Shown here in pieces: positions 1 to 8,394 of a stretch of DNA of 64,000 bases. The translations under genes and the position numbers were made by a program. This DNA is from Variovorax sp. HW608 (lineage in GTDB: Bacteria; Pseudomonadota; Gammaproteobacteria; Burkholderiales; Burkholderiaceae_C): NCBI RefSeq assembly GCF_900090195.1, contig NZ_LT607803.1, positions 682,001-746,000 on the forward strand, given 5' to 3'. The notes beneath the pieces are model-generated. The model was not told the origin of the DNA, did no database searches, and was given only the letters and a program-made list of their open reading frames with translations. Position 1 is the first letter of the stretch. Every line of letters begins with the position of its first letter.

Positions 1-770
1 GCTTGCCTGCACTCGGCATGCTGCGCCGCCCCCGGCTGTGCGCAGTTCTTGTTCACGCATACCGCACGCGCGATGAACGAATAGCTGCCGCACGCTGCGA
101 TCGGACTGCCCTGCCGGATGTGCGGGGCCGGGTGCGAAGGAACGGCACCCGGGACAGCCCGGGGCCGGGCCGGCGTGGCCTTCTGGATATCGCGATCGGC
201 TTCAGTCGCCACGACGTCCGTGCCATCGGGAACCGCACCGGTCGCGGCCGGCTTCGGCTGCGCGCGCCGTACCTGTTCATCCTGCGGCGTTGCCGGCGGC
301 GCGATCGATGCGCTCGCATTCGGGGCGGGGAACACCGTTTCGATGCTGGAGCGATCGGGCAGCCCGACCGGACCGGCATCGCTCACGCGCAGCCTGTTCC
401 ATGCGACGAAGGCGAGGAACATCAGCAGCGGCGGCACCAGGACGAGCAGCAGCACGCTGCGCAGTGCCTGGAGGTCCGAGAACTCGGGCTTGTCGGAAGA
501 CTTCGTGTGCGTCGCGGCCTTCTCGCCGGACTGCTCGTCGTCCGCCTCGTCCCTATCCAGGCCCGCGCCCTCGTCGGAAGGCAGGAGCGAGCCGCCGCAG
601 GCGCGGCAACGCGTGGCCCCTCTGCGGTTGAGGGTCTGGCAGAAGCCGCATGTGGCAAAGACCGAATCCTTGGGGTGAAGCAGCATCTCGACCAGATCAC
701 CGAGCTGCGCGTAGGCGACGGACGGCGCCGCCGATGGCCAGATGGAATTCGCGGAGGTAACGAGCTGCAT
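1..770 (-). CDS. Zinc-ribbon, single-pass membrane protein (C-terminus beyond window)
   Basis: The frame opens at an ATG at 768-770 and runs without a stop off the left edge, giving at least 256 residues. A strong ribosome binding site, AAAGGAG, lies just upstream. Residues 41-58 hold two CxxC pairs (C41, C44, C55, C58) in the pattern CGFC...CRAC, a zinc-ribbon knuckle. A charged linker follows, then one hydrophobic segment at about residues 105-123. The rest is a Pro/Ala-rich tail predicted to lie outside the cytoplasm, with several Cys near the edge of the window. This resembles zinc-ribbon membrane proteins of unknown role. I do not recognise the family and infer no function. Confidence 0.7.
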   Translation of the reverse strand, partial: MQLVTSANSIWPSAAPSVAYAQLGDLVEMLLHPKDSVFATCGFCQTLNRRGATRCRACGGSLLPSDEGAGLDRDEADDEQSGEKAATHTKSSDKPEFSDLQALRSVLLLVLVPPLLMFLAFVAWNRLRVSDAGPVGLPDRSSIETVFPAPNASASIAPPATPQDEQVRRAQPKPAATGAVPDGTDVVATEADRDIQKATPARPRAVPGAVPSHPAPHIRQGSPIAACGSYSFIARAVCVNKNCAQPGAAQHAECRQ

Positions 771-1076
771 GCTGGACTCCTTTGCTTGCGGCCTCAGCCT
801 CGACCCGCGCACGCCGCCGGTCGATGGCGGCCACGTGCGCGTCAAAACAACTCTTGTCGATGCAACACCAGGGCGTGCTTGTAAGACTGCGCCTGTATCA
901 GCATGCCAAAAACACTGAAGCGGCGAACGCTACGAACCGTCACGCTGGTGTCGAAAAGCATCCGCTGCCGTTGCGAGGAAGGCGCAGGAATCGGCAGTCC
1001 AGGCCAGCCGGCTGGACATCATCGGGGAGCGAGGGGTTGATGCCGACCTCGACGTGCCGGCGGCCGCGGCCTGTGA
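771..1076. other. Intergenic stretch, nothing recognised
   Basis: About 300 bases lie between two genes, the left one reading leftwards and the right one ending here. They should hold the promoter of the zinc-ribbon gene. The open frames in this stretch have no family resemblance, and I see no clear terminator or repeat. Confidence 0.4.
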
Positions 1077-1532
1077 TCAGCGCGTCTTCAGCACCGTGAA
1101 GTCGAGATAGGCGGTCGGCGCGAAGCTCTCGCCTGCCTCCTCCGTCCCGCTGCGCCGCTCGGGCGCCGAGGGCACGAATTCCATGAAGTCGGTGGCCGGG
1201 AAGGCGACATCGTAGCGCGCCTGTGCGCGCTGCTGCGCCTGGCGCTCGCGCGACTTCTCGCGCAGGCGGGCGAGGTCGGCACGCACCTCGGCGAGCGTGC
1301 GCATGGGCTTTTCTTCAGGAGCTTGCACCTTGGCTGGCGGCGCAGCGACGACGGGCTGTTCGACGGCGGGCAGCGCCTGCCGCGCTACCACCACCGACGC
1401 GGGCTTCTCCACCTGCCGGGCCTTGACGGGCACCACGGCCAGCGCAGGCGATGCGACCGGTTGCAGAGGCCGCACCGCCGGGCGCCGGGCCGGCTTGGGC
1501 TTCGCGAACACAGGCCTGTTGAGGAAAGCCAT
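1077..1532 (-). CDS. Hypothetical protein, basic and Ala/Pro-rich
   Basis: A frame of 151 residues if it starts at MAFLNRP, whose ATG (1530-1532) is preceded by AAGGA at good spacing. An in-frame ATG at 1583 (MEASQPF) would add 17 plausible residues but has no Shine-Dalgarno sequence. The N-terminal half is rich in Lys, Arg, Pro, Ala and Val. Around residues 70-100 is a charged, probably helical stretch (LAEVRADLARLREKSRERQ). The C-terminus reads TAYLDFTVLKTR. No signal peptide, membrane segment or known domain is visible. Function unknown. Confidence 0.55.
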   Translation of the reverse strand: MAFLNRPVFAKPKPARRPAVRPLQPVASPALAVVPVKARQVEKPASVVVARQALPAVEQPVVAAPPAKVQAPEEKPMRTLAEVRADLARLREKSRERQAQQRAQARYDVAFPATDFMEFVPSAPERRSGTEEAGESFAPTAYLDFTVLKTR

Positions 1533-1889
1533 GATTTCCTTGAAGTGGCGCTGGAACGTTCCGAAAGGCTGGGATGCTTCCATGGTGGCGTGCGGTCCGG
1601 GAGTTTCGGGCGATTGTGCTGTTACACAGACTGAATGCAAATGAGTTACAGGATCTCGCGCACCTCGATCCGCGCAAAAATGCACGGACCTTCGGGTCAA
1701 TTCCCCCTTTTCGCTTTAGTCATTAGTTTTAATTTCCGAATTTGCACTGAAGCAGTCCGCTAAATCTTCGTGAAATACGTCGCGGGCACACTACGTGCTG
1801 CCTCGAGCGGCATGCCATTGCCGATCCGGGCATGCGAGTATTCAAATCTGAAATTTCCTGCGTCGGGCTGCGAACCGAAGAAATCCCTC
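1533..1889. other. Divergent intergenic region
   Basis: This stretch separates the leftward hypothetical gene from the rightward response regulator. It includes an AT-rich patch at about 1700-1760, in contrast to the GC-rich surroundings, so promoters for one or both genes probably lie there. No convincing operator or RNA gene is visible. Confidence 0.4.
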
Positions 1890-2501
1890 ATGAGCATTTA
1901 CGTCATCGATGACCACCCCCTGATGCGCGACGCCGTCTCGATGGTGCTGCGGCGCGTCCGTCCTGCCGCCAACATCGTCGAGCTCGATCGCCTTTCGAGG
2001 CTCCCGAGCGCCATCGGCAAGCACGGCGCCCCGACCCTGTTCTGCCTCGACCTGAACCTTCCGGACGCCAGCGGCTGCTCGGGCGTCGTCACGCTCAAAG
2101 AAGAGTTTTCGGATGTTCCGCTCGCGGTCTACTCCGCGTCGCCGGCGGAAGACATGGAGCAGCTCTGCCTCGCGAGCGGCGCCGACGTCTACATCGACAA
2201 GGCCACCGGCTCGTCGAAGCTCGCCGATTCGCTGCGCGCCCTGCTCTCGGAGGACACCGACAGCGACGGCGACGAAGCCGAAGTCGCCGAGGGCGCCTCG
2301 GCCGGCAAGCTGACCCGCCGGCAGGTGCAACTCGTCGAGTGCATCGCGCGCGGTTACGGCAATCGCGAGATCGCCGAACACCTGCAGGTCAGCGAGCACA
2401 CGATCAAGGTCCACATGTACCGCCTGTTCAAGCGCATCGGCGTCACGAGCCGCACGCAGGCGCTGCACTACGCGCGGACCCACGGCCTGCTCAAGCATTG
2501 A
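1890..2501 (+). CDS. NarL/FixJ-family response regulator
   Basis: A 203-residue two-domain transcription factor. The N-terminal receiver has the acidic pair D7-D8 (VIDDHP), a phospho-acceptor aspartate at about D54 (CLDLNLPD) and the conserved lysine at about K104 (YIDKATG). The C-terminal LuxR-type helix-turn-helix, about residues 140-200, reads LTRRQVQLVECIARGYGNRE then HTIKVHMYRLFKRIGV. I chose the ATG at 1890 because the receiver fold begins directly there. The longer open frame upstream lacks coding character. No sensor kinase gene is adjacent, so it is an orphan regulator here. Its target genes cannot be read from the sequence. Confidence 0.88.
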   Translation: MSIYVIDDHPLMRDAVSMVLRRVRPAANIVELDRLSRLPSAIGKHGAPTLFCLDLNLPDASGCSGVVTLKEEFSDVPLAVYSASPAEDMEQLCLASGADVYIDKATGSSKLADSLRALLSEDTDSDGDEAEVAEGASAGKLTRRQVQLVECIARGYGNREIAEHLQVSEHTIKVHMYRLFKRIGVTSRTQALHYARTHGLLKH

Positions 2502-2507
2502 GGCCCC

Positions 2508-2525
2508 GAGGGCCGCACGGCCCTC
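2508..2525. terminator. Palindrome between convergent genes
   Basis: An 8-bp perfect inverted repeat (GAGGGCCG, two-base centre CA, CGGCCCTC) lies between the 3' ends of the response regulator and the LytM lipoprotein gene and overlaps the stop codon of the latter. It could form a hairpin on either transcript. There is no T-run, so its role as a terminator is uncertain. Confidence 0.35.
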
Positions 2526-3243
2526 AAGGCGCCGGCGGCTGCGCCTTGAGGTAGGGCATCGGATCGACCGCATTGCCCTTGCGCCGGATCTCGAAGTGAA
2601 GCTGGGTGGCATTCGAATCCGAGCTGCCCATCTCGGCGATCTGCTGGCCGGGCTTCACCTGCTCGTTCTCGCGCACGAGGATCTTGCGGTTGTGCGCGTA
2701 GGCCGTGATGAACTCGTCGTCGTGTTTCACCATCACGAGGTTGCCCCAGCCGCGAAGCTTCGAGCCCACATACACGACGCGACCGCCGGCCGCCGCGACG
2801 ACCGGGTCGCCCGCATTGCCGCGAATGTCGATGCCCTTGTTGGTGCCGCCGTTGAAGCGCCCGGTGACCTGTCCCGAAGCCGGCCAGAGGAAGGTCCCCG
2901 CCGCTCTGCCCGGCGACGGCGAAGCCGCGACCCTGGGCTCTTTCGAAGTGCCGGATTTGCCTGCGGCCGCGGACCGGGCCGCACTGCTCTTTCGTTTCGG
3001 ATCGGACTGCTTCGCGCGCGGCTTCGGGGTCTCGGCGTCCGCCGAGGCGTCGGCCTTTGCGGCCTGTGGCTCCGCGCGCGAACGCGGAGGCTCCTTCGGC
3101 GACGTGCCGCACGCCACGACCAGCGTGCAGATCAACGCGCCGAAGCCGGCGCGAAGACCCGAAGCGACGTTTGAACGGTTGAGGATATGGGCGAACTGAC
3201 CCGTGCGGGTCGATGGCCGGATGGCCCGAACTCTCTCTTGCAT
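2524..3243 (-). CDS. NlpD-like lipoprotein with degenerate LytM (M23) domain
   Basis: A 239-residue envelope protein. A lipobox (VVAC, Cys45) follows a hydrophobic stretch, so the mature protein is probably lipid-anchored. A low-complexity linker rich in Ala, Lys and Pro covers about residues 46-110. The M23/LytM domain spans about 118-232. The catalytic zinc site looks broken: the usual HxxxD is NKGID (His replaced by N135, Asp139 kept), and the HxH motif is QLH (Q214, H216). This pattern matches NlpD/EnvC-type amidase activators, which bind but do not cut peptidoglycan. Unlike classical NlpD it has no LysM domain. It ends close to the convergent response-regulator gene. The start has no clear ribosome site and an n-region longer than usual, so the true N-terminus may be shorter. 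Confidence 0.78.
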   Translation of the reverse strand: MQERVRAIRPSTRTGQFAHILNRSNVASGLRAGFGALICTLVVACGTSPKEPPRSRAEPQAAKADASADAETPKPRAKQSDPKRKSSAARSAAAGKSGTSKEPRVAASPSPGRAAGTFLWPASGQVTGRFNGGTNKGIDIRGNAGDPVVAAAGGRVVYVGSKLRGWGNLVMVKHDDEFITAYAHNRKILVRENEQVKPGQQIAEMGSSDSNATQLHFEIRRKGNAVDPMPYLKAQPPAP

Positions 3244-3280
3244 GTCACGCTACTGTACCGGCCCGCGCGATCGGCACGGT

Positions 3281-3868
3281 TCAGGTTTCACGCTTCGTGT
3301 CGGACGGCGGCCTGGCGGCCTTCGCCGCCGCATCCGCGCGGACCCAGTAGAACTCCTTGCGCACGGTCGCCGGGCCCACGCGCAAGGTGCGGCGCGATGC
3401 CGCAGGCGGTGTGGAGCGAATCACCCCCGCAGCCTCGCAATAAAGGGGCAGGCCCGCCGGCGTGCGGCGATGCGCTTCGAGCAGTTCGCGCAGCGGCACG
3501 CGGATGCTTTCGATCGATCGCGGCGACGAGCGCACCCTCACGAATTCGCGCGTGACGATCAGCTTGCTCGCGGCCTGGAACTCGTCAGAGTCCCTCTCGC
3601 CGAGCGTCTTCCACGTGGCCTCGATGGCCGGCGCCATCATCACCGAGTCGGGCGTCGGATAGCCGCGAAGCTGTGCGCTGTTCGCTGCGGCAAGGCAGGC
3701 CAACACATGCGGCGTGAGCTCGATGGTGACGGATCCCGGCCCCGTGGCGCCGTCCGCGCGGACTTCGATGACCGCCTTTCGCGCCGTGCTGCGCGCCCGC
3801 TCGGCATGCATGGCGCGCGCCCTGCGCCGCCGGGCCCTGACCTGCGCGAAAGCCGCAAGCCCTGCCAT
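3281..3868 (-). CDS. Hypothetical protein
   Basis: A frame of 195 residues from the ATG at 3866-3868. The same frame stays open upstream and includes a TTG at 3926-3928 followed by residues of coding-like character (GHELFAIKFVAAATPM), so the real start may lie upstream. After the N-terminus comes a very basic patch (QVRARRRRARAMH), then a soluble domain with no recognised motif. No lipobox or metal-binding cluster is seen. It lies upstream of and in the same direction as the LytM lipoprotein, 37 bases apart, so the two could share a transcript. Function unknown. Confidence 0.5.
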   Translation of the reverse strand: MAGLAAFAQVRARRRRARAMHAERARSTARKAVIEVRADGATGPGSVTIELTPHVLACLAAANSAQLRGYPTPDSVMMAPAIEATWKTLGERDSDEFQAASKLIVTREFVRVRSSPRSIESIRVPLRELLEAHRRTPAGLPLYCEAAGVIRSTPPAASRRTLRVGPATVRKEFYWVRADAAAKAARPPSDTKRET

Positions 3869-4531
3869 CGGCGTGGCGGCCGCGACGAACTTGATGGCGA
3901 AGAGTTCGTGTCCTGAAAGGATTACCAAGAGGCCCCCGGGCAGTCGAAGCGGTGGGCCGCAGAAGAGAAGTCGGACATCGGGGAGGTGGCGCGTTCGCAA
4001 GTCGTCGTACGCAGATTTACCAGAGATACGGTCATTTTTGACCCAATGAGGTGATCGCCAAGTGGGCGCAGTATCGCTGAGGGCCAGCAGGCCCTCAACA
4101 GGGCTACGCCCTACGCGCCTTGCCGCGCAGCGAGTGAGGCCGGCAAGATCCAAGAGCCGCCGTCACGTTGTGGGCAAGCGAGCTTGCTGTGTTGAGCGTC
4201 GCCGTGCCTCGGGCTCTCGTACCGAGCGCAAGGCAGGTGAACAGATGATTGGTAGCGATGACTTCAGGCAAGACCCGCACGGGTGGGCGCCCAAGGCCAG
4301 AGGACGATTCCGCACATCGCAGCCTGAACGCCGTGAGTTCAAAGCCGCCCCCGAGCACATCTCGCAGCAACCGCGAGGCTGCGCCCATCGCTCGCTCGAT
4401 AAGAATCGCTGCAGGGCCGGCGCCAGGTCGTCCGGCGGCTCGAGGCAGAGTTCATCGAGTGTGCCGATCCGGCGGTGACGTTCGTGCCTCGCTGGCGATG
4501 CGAAACGCAAGCGCTGGAAATAGCGGTTGAG
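3869..4531. other. 660-base stretch without a recognised gene
   Basis: Between the hypothetical gene and the GntR regulator lie about 660 bases. Overlapping open frames occur on both strands, for example a leftward one ending at 4104 with the phrase NHLFTCLALGTRARG, but none has a ribosome site or a family I recognise. Codon use is irregular. It could be remnant coding DNA from an old insertion. I find no terminal inverted repeats or transposase motif to support that. Confidence 0.35.
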
Positions 4532-5218
4532 CTATTCCAGGAGTGCGCGGCGCACGTCCTCCTGCAGGCTCCGCAGGTGGGTGCGCATGGCCCCGCGTGC
4601 CCGCTCCGGATCACGGGCGCGCAAGGCCTCGACAATCATGCCGTGCTCGTCATGGTTCTCGCGCTGCCTGTGCAAGGGGCTGTGCAGGCGGAAGAGCCGC
4701 GCGTTCACACGCAGTTCCTCAACCAGCCGCGGGAACACCACGTTGCCACTGGCGTTGGCAATCACCGAGTGGAAGCGGTCGTCGAAATGGAAGTGTTCGA
4801 TCTCGCTGTGCTCGCCGGAATGCAGCGCCCGGATGTCCCTCTCCAGCTCGTCGATCTGCGCGTCCGTGATCTTGGCCACGGCGAGCGCAATGCACTCGCA
4901 TTCAATGACCTCGCGCGCCCGCATGCAGTCGAAATACTCCTTGGTCCCCAGGGCGCGAACCGCATAGGAGCGCGCGTCGCGGCGCACCAGAAGCCCTTCG
5001 CCGGCCAAGCGCACCAGGGCCTCGCGCATGGGCGTGCGGGAGATGCGCAACTCCTCGGCCAGCCGCGCCTCCTGCAGGGGACTGCCTGCCGATATCTGGC
5101 GATCCAGGATCAGCGTGCGCAACCGGTCGTAGGCCTGCTCTGCAAGGCTGGCCGATCGCACCTCCAGCGGCGCGATGGTGATGGTGGCGGGTTGCGCCGG
5201 ACTGGGAAGGCTTGGCAT
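4532..5218 (-). CDS. GntR-family transcriptional regulator, FCD (FadR) subgroup
   Basis: A 228-residue regulator starting at the ATG at 5216-5218 (MPSLPSPAQ). The winged helix covers about residues 25-85, with LAEELRISRTPMREALVRL as the recognition region. The C-terminal FCD ligand-binding domain, about residues 95-220, contains the acid/His positions that usually hold a metal (FHFDDRFHSVI and ENHDEHGMIVEAL). FCD regulators typically sense small carboxylates or amino acids and repress catabolic genes. It sits at the end of the leftward hydrolase/permease/binding-protein/lyase run. The GTATAC element at 9332-9354 fits the operator style of this subgroup. Ligand unknown. Confidence 0.88.
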   Translation of the reverse strand: MPSLPSPAQPATITIAPLEVRSASLAEQAYDRLRTLILDRQISAGSPLQEARLAEELRISRTPMREALVRLAGEGLLVRRDARSYAVRALGTKEYFDCMRAREVIECECIALAVAKITDAQIDELERDIRALHSGEHSEIEHFHFDDRFHSVIANASGNVVFPRLVEELRVNARLFRLHSPLHRQRENHDEHGMIVEALRARDPERARGAMRTHLRSLQEDVRRALLE

Positions 5219-5285
5219 GCGAAGGTAAGCGAAGGGACGAGAGCGGCAAAAGCTTATCAGGCCCGCGCGGCGCCTACGGCCGTCA

Positions 5286-6740
5286 TCACAGCCATTTCTG
5301 CAGCGGATTGCCCGCATTGGGGGGGCGCGGCCGCAGGCAAGGCAGAAATGCGCCGCTGCCGGGCGCCGCCTGGAACTCGCCGTCCTTCCAGACGATACGC
5401 CCGCGCGACACGGTCACGCCCGGCCAGGCCCGCAGCTTCATGCCCTCGTAGGGCGTGTAGTCGGCTGCGTGGTGGAGCATCGAGTTGTCGATGGTCCTTT
5501 CCTCACCATCGGGGAACACGTCCCAGATCACCAGGTCGGCGTCGCTGCCCACCGCGATCGTGCCCTTGCGCGGGTAGAGTCCATACAGGCGCGCCGCATT
5601 GGTGGCGGTGAGCTCGACAAAGCGGTGCACATCGATGCGGCCAGCGAGCACGCCTTCGCTCATCAGCAGCGGCAGCCGGGTTTCCACGCCGGGGATGCCG
5701 TTGGGGATGCGGTCGAAGGAGGCATCCTTGCCGGCCACCCGCTTGCCATCGGGTCCGTTCATGTTGAAGGGCGCATGGTCGGACGAGACGATGGTGAACA
5801 GGCCACTGGCGAGCCCGTTCCAGATGAAGGGCTGGTTCGCCTTGTCGCGCGGCGGCGGGCTGCAGATGCAGCGCGCGCCGTGCATCGGATCCTCGTGGTC
5901 GATGCCCAGGTCCTCGGCGCTCAGGAAGAGGTACTGCGGGCAGGTCTCTGCATGGATGGACAGGCCACGACCGCGCGCCCAATGGATCTGCTCCACCGCC
6001 TCGCGCCCGGACACGTGGACGATCAGGATGGGCGTGTCCACGAGTTCCGCCAGCGCGATCGCGCGATGCGTCGCCTCGCGCTCCACCGCCATGGGCCGAG
6101 AGCTCGCGTGGTAGCGCGGCGCGGTGAGGCCGGCGTCGAGCAACTGCTCGGTGAGCCATGCGATGCAATCGCTGTTCTCCGCGTGGATCATGGTCATTGC
6201 CCCGTGCTTGCGCGCGGCGGCCAGGACCTCGATGACCTGCCGGTCGTTCAGCTTCATGTCGTCGTACGTCATGTAGATCTTGAAGGAGGTGTAGCCCTTC
6301 TCGATCAACGACGGCAGTTCGCGCTGGGTGACGTCGCGCGTGGCGTCCGACACGATCAGATGGAACGCATAGTCGATCACCGCCTTGCCTTCCGCGCGGC
6401 GGTGGTAGTCGTCCACCGCCTCATGGAGGCTGTGGCCGCGCTGCTGCGCGGCGAATGGCAGCACCGTGGTCGTGCCGCCGCAGGCCGCCGAGCGGGTGCC
6501 GGTGTAGAAGTCGTCGGCAAAGCGCGACCCGTCGCTGGTGGGCTGGTCGAAGTGGCAGTGGCCATCGACGCCGCCGGGCGTCACCAGCCGGCCGCCGGCA
6601 TCGAGTTCGCGCTCCGCCTGGCCTTCGAGGCCCTGGGCAATGGCGCAGATGCGCCCGTCGCGCACGCCGATGTCGGCACGGTAGCGGTCGCCGACTGTAG
6701 CGATGTCCGCGTTGCGGATGATCAGGTCGTAGCTGCTCAT
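5286..6740 (-). CDS. Dihydropyrimidinase / D-hydantoinase family cyclic amidohydrolase
   Basis: A 484-residue cytosolic TIM-barrel metal hydrolase of the kind that opens cyclic amides such as dihydropyrimidines or hydantoins. The start is the ATG at 6738-6740. Binuclear-metal ligands are visible: H61 and H63 (DGHCHF), the lysine likely to be carboxylated K154 (SFKIYMTYDD), H186 (MIHAEN), a second His in HAETCPQYL, and Asp in SSDHAPF. It begins 10 bases after the permease stop, so the two are co-transcribed. A second enzyme of this family is encoded at 14984-16435 in the canonical pyrimidine operon. The gene context here (ABC permease, DapA-like lyase, amine oxidase fusion) suggests a substrate other than dihydrouracil. 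That is inference. Confidence 0.85.
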   Translation of the reverse strand: MSSYDLIIRNADIATVGDRYRADIGVRDGRICAIAQGLEGQAERELDAGGRLVTPGGVDGHCHFDQPTSDGSRFADDFYTGTRSAACGGTTTVLPFAAQQRGHSLHEAVDDYHRRAEGKAVIDYAFHLIVSDATRDVTQRELPSLIEKGYTSFKIYMTYDDMKLNDRQVIEVLAAARKHGAMTMIHAENSDCIAWLTEQLLDAGLTAPRYHASSRPMAVEREATHRAIALAELVDTPILIVHVSGREAVEQIHWARGRGLSIHAETCPQYLFLSAEDLGIDHEDPMHGARCICSPPPRDKANQPFIWNGLASGLFTIVSSDHAPFNMNGPDGKRVAGKDASFDRIPNGIPGVETRLPLLMSEGVLAGRIDVHRFVELTATNAARLYGLYPRKGTIAVGSDADLVIWDVFPDGEERTIDNSMLHHAADYTPYEGMKLRAWPGVTVSRGRIVWKDGEFQAAPGSGAFLPCLRPRPPNAGNPLQKWL

Positions 6741-6750
6741 GGCCAATCCT

Positions 6751-7473
6751 TCATCGCTGCTCGAGCGCGGTCTCGATCGGCGCGGAAACCGGCTCGCTGG
6801 AGCTTCCGTAGGCACGGCCGTAGTGGCGCTCGATGCGCCGCTGGACGAAGTCCCAGGCACTGGTCATCAGCAAGTAGTAGACGGCAGCGACAAGGAAGAG
6901 CTCGAGCACCATGAACTTTTCCTGGATCAGCACCTGCGTGCGCCGCAGCAGCTCTTCCATCGAGATCACCGAAGTGATGGAGGTGGTCTTGAGCAGCCCG
7001 TTGATGCTGTTGCCCAGCGTCGGCACGATCAGTCGCATGGCCTGCGGCAGGATGATGTAGCGCATGGTCTGGGCACTGCTGAAGCCCACCGCGCGGGCCG
7101 CGTTGGTCTGGCCGACCGGTATCGACTGGATGCCGGCGCGGATGATCTCCGCCAGGTAGGCGGCTTCGTTGAGGATCAGCCCCAGCAGCGCCGACTCGAT
7201 CACCGACAGCTTCACGCCCAGCTGGGGCAGGCCGGTGTAGATGATGATGAGCTGCACCAGGAGCGGCGTGCCGCGGAACACCCAGATGTAGAAGTGCGCC
7301 GGCCCCGAGAGCCATCGATGGCTGGACAGGCGGGCCAGCGCGAGCGCGCAGCCGACTACCAGCCCGCCCGCGATGGCCGCCAGCGTGAGCCACAGCGTGG
7401 TCACGGCGCCGCTCAGCAGATAGGGGTTGAACAGGTAGTCGGCGAACCCCGACCAGCTCCAGCCTTGTCCCAT
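6751..7473 (-). CDS. Polar amino-acid-type ABC transporter permease (HisM/GlnP family)
   Basis: A 240-residue inner-membrane permease with about five hydrophobic segments. The EAA loop that docks the ATPase is clear (EAAYLAEIIRAGIQSIPVGQ). It belongs to the HisMQ/GlnP class importing amino acids or related small organic acids and works with the periplasmic binding protein encoded just upstream at 7506-8336. Members usually act as hetero- or homodimers with a separate ATPase. No intact ATPase gene lies in this module, so the permease must borrow one from elsewhere or the importer is not functional. The gene precedes the cyclic amidohydrolase by 10 bases. Confidence 0.88.
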   Translation of the reverse strand: MGQGWSWSGFADYLFNPYLLSGAVTTLWLTLAAIAGGLVVGCALALARLSSHRWLSGPAHFYIWVFRGTPLLVQLIIIYTGLPQLGVKLSVIESALLGLILNEAAYLAEIIRAGIQSIPVGQTNAARAVGFSSAQTMRYIILPQAMRLIVPTLGNSINGLLKTTSITSVISMEELLRRTQVLIQEKFMVLELFLVAAVYYLLMTSAWDFVQRRIERHYGRAYGSSSEPVSAPIETALEQR

Positions 7474-7505
7474 GGAAACTCCTGGCGATGCGGATGGCGG
7501 GGCGC

Positions 7506-8336
7506 TCAGCCCGCCGGGCCTTTCACGGCGACGGCGCCGTCGATGGCCTTGACGCCGTACTGGTCGAACAGCTTCTGGAAGCTGCCATCGGCCTTCATGT
7601 CGTTGAGCACCTTGGCCATGGCGTCGGCGAGCTCACGGTTCTTGGTGGCCAGCGCGACGGGCGTCGGGAAGAGGCCGTGCAGCACACGCTCGAACTCGCC
7701 GCGCTTCTGGTATTCGGCGCCGGTGGAGTCGATCGAGAGCGCCACATCGACCTGCCCCGCGCGCAGCGCCTGGAAGGCCATCGCGAAGTTCTCGAAGGTG
7801 CGGATGGTCAGCCCCTTCAGGCCCTTGTCGGTGAGCTGCTTGTCGAGCTCTCGCGCCTTGCGCTCCTCGAAGCCGCCGATCTCCACGCCGATGCTCTTGC
7901 CCGACAGGTCCTCCGGCTTGGCGATCTTCAGCGGGTTGCCGCGCGTGGTGCTGATGCTGATGGCCTGGTCTTCGTAGATCAGCATTTGCATGAGCTTGGC
8001 GCGCTCCTCGGTGTAGAAGATGCCGGTGTTGATCACGTCCCAGCGGCCGGCCTGAAGGCCCGGGATCATGGCCGAGAACTCGATGCGCACGTACTCGGGC
8101 GTGAGGCACAGGCGCTTGGCGATGGCCTCGCCCAACTCGACCCGCATGCCCTTGAGCGCACCGGTCTGGTCGACGAACTGCATCGGCGGCAAGGTCGGAT
8201 TGACGGACATCACGAGCGTGCCCTTCTTGACCAGCGCTGAATCGGGCACCGGCGACTTGCAGGCCTGCGCCTGCGCGCTGCCTGCGCCAAGGAGGAAGAG
8301 GACCGAGGCCGACGCCAGGGCGGGGAGCAGTTTCAT
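7506..8336 (-). CDS. Periplasmic substrate-binding protein, ABC family 3
   Basis: A 276-residue family 3 solute-binding protein. A Sec signal peptide occupies residues 1-23 (MKLLPALASASVLFLLGAGS then AQA for cleavage). The mature part has the bilobal family pattern: GTLVMSVNPTLPPMQF at the start of lobe 1, the hinge segment AGRWDVINTGI, and AGQVDVALSIDSTG in lobe 2. Such proteins bind polar amino acids, opines or small carboxylates and deliver them to a HisM-type permease, here encoded 32 bases downstream. It follows the lyase gene by 58 bases in the same direction, so the run from 9291 to 5286 is probably one transcript. Confidence 0.87.
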   Translation of the reverse strand: MKLLPALASASVLFLLGAGSAQAQACKSPVPDSALVKKGTLVMSVNPTLPPMQFVDQTGALKGMRVELGEAIAKRLCLTPEYVRIEFSAMIPGLQAGRWDVINTGIFYTEERAKLMQMLIYEDQAISISTTRGNPLKIAKPEDLSGKSIGVEIGGFEERKARELDKQLTDKGLKGLTIRTFENFAMAFQALRAGQVDVALSIDSTGAEYQKRGEFERVLHGLFPTPVALATKNRELADAMAKVLNDMKADGSFQKLFDQYGVKAIDGAVAVKGPAG

Positions 8337-8394
8337 GGTGAGTCCTTCGGGGAAGTGAACGAGGCGGCGAGAGGGAAGCGAAAGGTTCTGGGGC

